Assembly: GCA_008704415.1 (NCBI GenBank)
Contig: VXIS01000286.1
Coordinates: forward strand, 1 to 62,774
Source of the DNA: Sphaerosporella brunnea
Lineage: Eukaryota; Ascomycota; Pezizomycetes; Pezizales; Pyronemataceae
Direction of reading: 5' to 3'
DNA length: 62,774 bases
In this document: positions 55,786-62,774 of the stretch, in pieces
Layout of the letters: each line of letters starts with the position of its first letter
Numbering within the stretch: position 1 is the stretch's first letter
Notes under the pieces: generated by a model
Told to the model about the DNA's origin: nothing
The model's input: the letters and a program-made list of their open reading frames with translations, nothing else
The model's database searches: none
Program-made: the position numbers and the translations under genes

Positions 55786-58700
55786 ATGTATCGCTCATCC
55801 AGATACATCGCAGCGTGCGACTCCCTACCCGACAAAACTCAGCCCGAGACTGCGCTTGAAAGATTCGATCCCGGCCACGCGGCTTGGAAGTCCCATGGCA
55901 AGCCACACGGTAGATCTACATGCTTCCGATTCACTGGGGTCCCTTTAGAGTGGGACCAAGAAAAACTCAAAGCATGGCTGTCAAAAACCGATCCAGATTT
56001 CATAAATCGCGAATTTGAGCTTTCAATTTTCTCACCCTGCAGCTCTCCGGCTATGAACAGGTCCAAGACAGCATTGCTCCGACTGAAATGGAATCCCGCG
56101 TGCTTTGAGGGGAGTGGGGTGAAACAATATTCCTTCACCGAAAATGGCCAGAAAGTGCGACTGAATATTGACAAACATTTCTATGGCCTGACACCACTGA
56201 ACGAGCCATCTGAGCCGATCAGTGCAGAGTTAGTCCCATTCATTATCTTTGAGCACAAACAACGGTACATGTTGCTTACTGACTTTAATTATCGCCGATT
56301 CCAGCATCATCGCCATTACTGGACTTGCCGGACATGCATTCGGCTCCTGGCAAAACCGAGAAACTCAAGCGATGTGGCTTCACGATTTTTTGCCCGGGCA
56401 TTTTGAGAACGCCCGCATCATGACGTACGGCTATAACAGCAGCCTGCTGGAGCCTAATGGGGCAAACCTGACCGATCATAGACGTGGCTTCATTCAGGAG
56501 CTGTACAATGCCAGAGTTGATTGTCAGGTATGCAAGGAAATGGTTTCAGACATGCTTTTGAGTGTTGGGTTAAGGTCTGACTTTCGTCTGCAGCGACGCC
56601 CCATCGTCTTCATTGCCCATAGTCTGGGAGGTATCTTGATTGCTCAAGTATGTCCGCCATATGATTATCAATATCACTACGACTGACCGGGCCAACAGAC
56701 CTTACTTTATTGGCACTCAACCCGAACCCCCGCCGACAATGCGAATTATGCTTGCGTCCGAGGCATTTTCTTTTTTGGGACCCCGCACCAGGGATTGCAT
56801 GTCGACGATCTTAAGGAAATGGTGGCCATGCAAGTGAAGAAGGACAACTACGCGCTTGAACATCTACTCGATCAGCTAAACAACTATTCGGAATTTTTGG
56901 AAAACCAGCAAGAAACCTGCGTTCAGATGTGGGAAGCGTTCACTGGAAAAATCTACAGTTTCTATGAAACCAGAATGACGAAGACAGTCGTAAGTTCCGA
57001 GGTTTACTTACCCAAAATGTTAGTCGTCCGCGAAGCGCGATTTCTTACTGACGAAAACTCAGACCGTAGCTGGGGGCGCAGCCAAGAGAGACGGTCCCGA
57101 GGTCCAGAAGGTAATGAGGTTCTCCGCTCGGCTTGGAATACGGCAGGAAACTACCTTCCCAATCATCGCCGACCATACAGATATGGTAAAGTTCGCTCAG
57201 GAAGCGGAAGGAACGTTCCAGACGGTGGTCACCCGTATGAAGGAATGCATTGGTCTGTCGCCAGAATATAATATGTTTACACCACAGAGAAATTCTGGGA
57301 TATGAGGGCTGATATCACTGCTGTAGCTCATGAAGAGACCAATTTTACGTGGGAGAACCTTTCGATACTTTTGCCACAATTCGATCAAAAACAGTATCTC
57401 GATGCGCTCTTGGATGACCGCGTCGACGAGAAAGATAGGGACTTCTTTTGGATTTTCCAAGACATGGACTACAGGAAGTGGCAAAAGGACTTGCGAACAT
57501 TGGTCTTGAGTGCTCCACCCGAACGTAAGCTAGAGAAAGCTGCGTGTTATATCGTCCATGAGCTCCAGGAAATCGAGGATATTACTGTGCCCCTGTATTT
57601 CTTCAGTCGAGCGGCTGATGATCACTTCTTTGAAAACTCGGAATCTCTAAAGACAGATGAAAAACTGATTGCGGTTTCAGTGCTCACCTTCCTCCGGCAG
57701 TTGATCGAAATTCCGGCTTTCCGGATTACCGAACGAAGAGCGATCCTCGAGGCTTTCCTGAGCAAACTCCAACGACACATGCGCAATCAGGGCACTGACC
57801 CCCCAGTGGAGCCTAATTCGCCAAAGAAGGTTCCAATTCAACGTGCCACTCTCAAGGACCTCTGGGGTGCTCTTGACAAAGCACTCGTGGTTGCATTCAG
57901 CAATTGGCCAAAGCCCGACAGCCTGGGGTCGCAGTCGCAGCACCACCAACTGGGCCTACATCTGGCCCTCATCTTCGATCTTGACGATCCGCCTATCAAG
58001 GTCTGGACAGAATTATGTAATAATATGAGGATCCTGCAACGCCATTTCCCAACGGTGAAATGGCTGGTTACAAATCCCCCAACGAGAGGTACCCTTGGAC
58101 TGCAATCGTCGGAGGTTCATCTCGAGTTTGACAAAGAAAGACAAGGTTTTTTCACCCGGAAGTGGCTGAAGATCTTCCTCGCCCAATGACGCTGACTTCT
58201 GCTCTATCTCTCAGCCTGCCTCAAGAGTCTAAGCTTTGATAACCTCCGGTATCACAACATCGCCAACAGTCATGAACACACACTTGGGTGGTTCTTGGAG
58301 TGTGACGAATACAATGCTTGGATTTCTTCAGAGCATTCATGCATGTTATTCATCGAAGGCAAGCCAGGCAGCGGAAAAAGCACCCTAATGCGCTTTTTCA
58401 GAGACAAGTTCGTCTCCAACCTTGGCTCAGAATCAGACATTTTGGCGGACTTCTTCTACAGCGCTCGGGACGGCGAGCTTCACAGGAGCCATGACTCGAT
58501 GTTGATCACTCTGCTCCACGACATTTTGAAGGCGGACGCGACGTTCTTTGTGCATTTCCAGAAAGACTTTAGGGATCTTACACGAGGCTCCGAGGGCGTA
58601 GTCAAATGGCCTTATAAAACCTTGAAGGACGTACTATTGGCATGCAGCAAACATCAAGCGAGGGTAAAGCTTGTCCTGATTGTCGATGCCATGGATGAAT

Positions 58701-61700
58701 CAGAGGACACTGAGAGGCAAGATATCGTCACCTTGCTGTGGGGTTTGGCATCTTCTACGGCCGGGGCTTGCGTCAAAGTGTTGCTTGCAAGCCGCCCCAT
58801 AAACGAGCGACCAGTAGGGTTTGATTCCGGATGCCAGCGTATTCTGCTCCAAGAAAAAAACAAGAAAGATATCGGAAATTACACTCGCGCATTTCTTGGA
58901 GACCTTTCTTTCGGGCTCGACCAGGAAATAATCGCAGAAGCCAAGGAGTACATCATCGCGCATGCCGACGGGGTCTTCGTGTGGGTGCATTTGATTGAAA
59001 AAGAACTCAAGAACTTCCTCCAGAAGGGCCCCAACGCGACTGAACTCATGAAACATCTTCAGAGTCTTCCAAGGGACCTTGAAAAGTATTATGAGTTTAT
59101 GCTCCAAGGAATGGAGAGTAACAAACAATCCGAAGTCGAACAGGGTAAGCGGATCCTTCAGTTCTGTCTGTTCTCCCACCGTCCTATCGGCCTTCTTGAG
59201 CTCCACCACGCACTTGCGGTCCCACTCGCTGAACACCAACATTCTACCAACTTCAAAAAAAAATTATCTATAGACATCCGGGGCCTGTTGACTCATTGCG
59301 TGGGCCATTTTCTTGAGATCAAAACTATTCCTGGATATGAGGGTGGGTGTTTTCCTCCCTCGAGCTCCAATTGTTCTGATCTTGGTTGGCTAAGTAAATT
59401 ATAGGAACGAGCAAAGGGGAATTTGTACAAGTGATGCATCAAACTGTGCGCGAATTTTTCCTTCGTCCTCAAGTTTCCGTAAAATTCTACACCACAGCAA
59501 ATGAAGCGGGCACGATGATCAGATTAACCTGCGCCCGGTATCTGCTTATCTGTCTGGAGGAGATCCGCCGCATCTCCGACCTGCCGGTACGTCCGAAGGA
59601 CTGGAACCAGCATGCGTTTGTTTTGGCTTGCCGTTATTTGGACAAAAGGATGTTCTTCGAATACTCGCTGGAGTACTTGGTGCCTGATGGCGGCGGCAAA
59701 AAGGTTCGACGCATCGCCGAGCTTTCAACGTTTATGGCCAGAATCGCTTGTCCCAGCCGTGTGCAACGTCTCTTCGAAGCACTAGCCATGGATTACCTTT
59801 TGAATTCAACGCTCGCTTTACAACTCCTCCAACCGCTTGCCAGTAGTAGGGTCAGCCAGCTCCCAGCATTTGAATCATGCCTCTTTCAACAATTTGCAGT
59901 GGGCAGCTTGGATCTTAACGCTCAGCAACACCTAAACCACTTACTCCTGGTTGCTGCGGAGGAAGGCAACCTTGTGGCTCTCGGAAACTTATTACGGGCT
60001 GGTGCAGGTATCGCCTCTGCCGGGAAGACAGCAATACACTTCGCCGCAGAGAGTGGTCACGGGGCGGCCATCCGGTTACTTTTCGAAACGCTCGGGGCCG
60101 ACAAGGAGACTCGGGACCACATTGGAAGGACGCCGCTGCACCTGGCTGCTCAGAACGGCCACCTGGCAGTCGTCCGGTTGCTTGTCGAGACGCTCGGGGC
60201 CGACAAGGAGGCTCGGGACCACATTGGAAGGACGCCGCTGTACCTGGCTGTTCTGCACGGCCAGCTGGGAGTCATCCAGCTGCTTGTCAAAACGCTCGGG
60301 GTCGACAAGGAGGCTCGGGACAACATTCAAAGGACGCCGCTGCACCTGGCAGTTGAGTGTGGCCACCAGGCAGCCGTCCGGCTGCTTGTCGCGCTCGGGG
60401 CCGACAAGGAGGCGCGAGACAACTCTTTGAGGACGCCGCTGCACCCGGCTGCTCAGAACGGCCACCTGGCAGTCGTCCAGCTGCTTGTCGAAACGCTTGG
60501 GGCCGACAAGGAGGCTCGGGACGAGATTAAACAGACGCCGCTGCACGTGGCAGCTCAGTACGGCCACCAGGAAGTCGTCCAGCTGCTTGTCGAAACGCTC
60601 GGGACCGACAAGGAGGCTCGGGACCACATTGAAAGGACGCCGCTGCACCTGGCTGCTCAGTACGGCCACCAGGAAGTCGTCCAGCTGCTTGTCGAAACGC
60701 TTGGGGCCGACAAGGAGGCTCGGGACAAGATTAAACAGACGCCGCTGCACGTGGCAGCTCAGTACGGCCACCAGGAAGTCGTCCAGCTGCTTGTCGAAAC
60801 GCTCGGGGCCGACAAGGAGGCTCGGGACGAGATTAAACAGACGCCGCTGCACCCGGCAGCTCAGTACGGCCACCAGGCAGTCGTCCAGCTGCTTGTCGAA
60901 ACGCTCGGGGCCGACAAGGAGGCTCGGGACCACATTGGAAGGACGCCGCTGCACCTGGCAGCTCAGTACGGCCACCAGGCAGCCGTCCGGCTGCTTGTCG
61001 AAACGCTCGGGGCCGACAAGGAGGTTCGGGACCATATTGAAAGGACGCCGCTGCACCTGGCAGCTCAGTACGGCCACCAGGCAGCCGTCCGGCTGCTTGT
61101 CAAAACGCTCAGGACCAACAAGGAGGCTCGGGACCACATTGGAAGGACGCCGCTGTACCTGGCTGTTCTGTACGGCCAGCTGGCAGTCATCCAGCTGCTT
61201 GTCAAAACGCTCGGGGTCGACAAGGAGGCTCGGGACAACATTCAAAGGACGCCGCTGCACCTGGCAGTTGAGTGTGGCCACCAGGCAGCCGTCCGGCTGC
61301 TTGTCGCGCTTGGGGCCGACAAGGAGGCGCGAGACAACTCTTTGAGGACGCCGCTGCACCCGGCTGCTCAGAACGGCCACCTGGCAGTCGTCCAGCTGCT
61401 TGTCGAAACGCTTGGGGCCGACAAGGAGGCTCGGGACGAGATTAAACAGACGCCGCTGCACGTGGCAGCTCAGTACGGCCACCAGGAAGTCGTCCAGCTG
61501 CTTGTCGAAACGCTCGGGGCCGACAAGGAGGCTCGGGACCATATTGAAAGGACGCCCCTGCACCTGGCTGCTCAGTACGGCCACCAGGAAGTCGTCCGGC
61601 TGCTTGTCGAAACGCTCGGGGCCGACAAGGAGGCTCGGGACCATATTGAAAGGACGCCGCTGCACCTGGCTGCTCAGTACGGCCACCAGGCAGTCGTCCG

Positions 61701-62619
61701 GCTGCTTGTCGAAACGCTCGGGGCCGACAAGGAGGCTCGGGACCATATTGAAAGGACGCCGCTGCACCTGGCTGCTCAGTACGGCCACCAGGCAGTCGTC
61801 CAGCTGCTTGTCGAAACGCTCGGGGCCGACAAGAAGGCTCGGGACCACATTGGAAGGACGCCGCTGCACCTGGCAGCTCAGTACGGCCACCAGGCAGCCG
61901 TCCGGCTGCTTGTCGAAACGCTCGGGGCCAACAAGGAGGCTCGGGACCACTCTTCATGGACGCCGCTGCACCTGGCTGCTCGGTACGGCCACCAGCCAGC
62001 CGTCCGGCTGCTTGCCGCGCCCGGGGCCGATAAAGAGGCTCGAGACGACATTGAAAGGACGCCGCTGCACCTGGCTGCTGGGTACGGCCACCAGGCAGTC
62101 GTCCAGCCGCTTGTTGAAACGCTCAGGGCCGACAAGGAAGCCCGAGACAACTCTTCATGGACGCCGCTGCACCTGGCTGCTCGGTACGGCCACCAGCCAG
62201 CCGTCCGGCTGCTTGCCGCGCCCGGGGCCGATAAAGAGGCTCGAGACGACATTGAAAGGACGCCGCTGCGCCTGGCTGCTGGGTACGGCCACCAGGCAGT
62301 CGTCCAGCCGCTTGTTGAAACGCTCAGGGCCGACAAGGAGGCCCGAGACAACTCTTCATGGACGCCGCTGCACCTGGCTGCTCGGTACGGCCACCAGCCA
62401 GCCGTCCGGCTGCTTGCCGCGCCCGGGGCCGATAAAGAGGCTCGAGACGACATTGAAAGGACGCCGCTGCACCTGGCTGCTCGGTACGGCCACCAGCCAG
62501 CCGTCCGGCTGCTTGCCGCGCCCGGGGCCGATAAAGAGGCTCGAGACAACACTTTGGAAACACCGCTGGACGTGGCGGACCAGTATGGCCACCATGCAGT
62601 CGTCCGGCTGTTGTCGTAA
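55786..62619 (+). CDS. NLR receptor: RRM-like/alpha-beta hydrolase, NACHT, 26 ankyrin units
   Basis: Proposed exons: 55786-56228, 56305-56527, 56594-56647, 56699-56989, 57063-57252, 57327-58145, 58215-59342, 59405-62619; all phases fit, giving 2120 residues. Residues 1-148: an N-terminal domain (STCFRFTGVPLEWDQEKLKA) seen before hydrolase domains in fungal NLRs. About 149-400: SesB-like hydrolase with SADIIAITGLAGHAFGSW, nucleophile Ser232 in FIAHSLGG, and FFFGTPHQGL. About 400-673: helical region (FQDMDYRKWQKDLRTLVL; HQLGLHLALIFDLDDPPIKV). About 700-1050: NACHT with Walker A EGKPGSGKSTLM (722-730) and Walker B LVLIVDAMDE (near 830). About 1257-2120: ankyrin array. Fungal proteins of this plan act in non-self recognition and regulated cell death; that role is inferred here. 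The exon 5/6 and 6/7 junctions (donors GTCTGT and GTTTTT) are the least certain. Confidence 0.82.
60025..62616 (+). repeat. Ankyrin-coding tandem repeat, 26 units of 99-102 bp
   Basis: Units are 34 codons (33 in six: units 4, 13, 20, 22, 24 and 25) around RTPLHLAAQYGHQAVVQLLV. 25 are complete and the last is cut at RLLS. Units 3-6 and 12-15 correspond at a 9-unit offset (915 bp, for example 60302 and 61217), and units 20-21, 22-23 and 24 alternate as a two-unit block of 201 bp (62041 and 62242). Between-unit identity is very high at DNA level. Differences cluster at a few codons (Q/R/G after LAA, EVV/AVV/AAV, DHI/DEI/DNS). Long stop-free frames on all strands here are by-products of the period. 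Confidence 0.92.
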
Positions 62620-62774
62620 CATTCGAGGCCAACAAACCGGCGTTGGACAACGCTGGACAGCAGCGACGTATGTGGAGGCTTCCTTGAAATCCTGTGGTGG
62701 CTGTGTAATCTGTTGTAGGCATTGCTGAATGGAACCGTTGTGATAGAACAAAGTGATTAACCAAGATACGTTTT
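62620..62774. other. 3' flank of the NLR
   Basis: Non-coding as far as can be seen; the window ends here. Confidence 0.5.

Noticed and set aside
60076..61950. 624-codon open frame on the minus strand and long plus-strand frames (286 and 442 codons) within the ankyrin array
   Set aside because: They exist only because a period divisible by three keeps every frame free of stops; the ankyrin frame is the one with a recognisable fold and continuity with the NACHT exons.
1..62774. CRISPR arrays, bacterial operons, rRNA
   Set aside because: The only regular repeats are the coding ankyrin units and microsatellites; gene structure is eukaryotic throughout.

Overview
The window reads as nuclear DNA of a filamentous ascomycete, most likely in the Pezizomycetes (morels, truffles, cup fungi). 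The signs are multi-exon genes with short introns (about 37-125 nt), fungal-type GPI proteins and NLR receptors, and an alpha-1,4-glucan lyase whose closest relatives, as I remember them, are the morel and Peziza enzymes. No rRNA, tRNA, CRISPR array or prokaryotic operon was seen. Exon coordinates were worked out by hand from splice sites and reading phase, so individual boundaries may be off by one splice choice.

Layout. 0.6-2.6 kb: GPI-type secreted protein. 3.0-4.3 kb: broken piggyBac-like transposase. 4.8-5.0 kb: SINE-like retroposon with a 13-bp target duplication, second copy at 29.3 kb. 5.7-7.2 kb: peroxisomal Pex30/Pex23-type membrane protein (minus). 8.3-11.75 kb: 1165-residue disordered protein (minus). 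13.8 kb: a possible myristoylated first exon. 14.7-21.6 kb: gene-poor stretch rich in inverted-repeat elements (MITEs). 21.9-26.3 kb: 18-exon alpha-1,4-glucan lyase. 27.1-28.4 kb: JmjC/cupin-like protein (minus). 28.4-34.7 kb: repeats, a Mutator-like transposase fragment and a coiled-coil gene. 34.7-37.3 kb: 12-exon HSP70-like ATPase. 38.1-39.4 kb: two more TA-flanked MITEs. 40.4-41.2 kb: six-finger C2H2 protein. 42.1-43.7 kb: GPI-anchored GH76 (DFG5/DCW1) wall enzyme. 43.7-49 kb: low-complexity DNA and one eroded gene candidate. 49.1-50.7 kb: small orphan gene and a frameshifted pseudogene. 51.3-54.8 kb: ruined NLR. 55.8-62.6 kb: an apparently intact 2120-residue NLR (alpha/beta hydrolase, NACHT, 26 ankyrin units).

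The housekeeping and wall genes look independent of one another. Two parts stand out. The glucan lyase would divert glycogen or starch to 1,5-anhydro-D-fructose. The right-hand 12 kb is an NLR locus where a dead copy sits upstream of a live-looking one whose ankyrin array is nearly identical from unit to unit, with block duplications. Four different MITEs share TA flanks and CCGTA-like ends, suggesting one Tc1/mariner-type transposase family has shaped this region.
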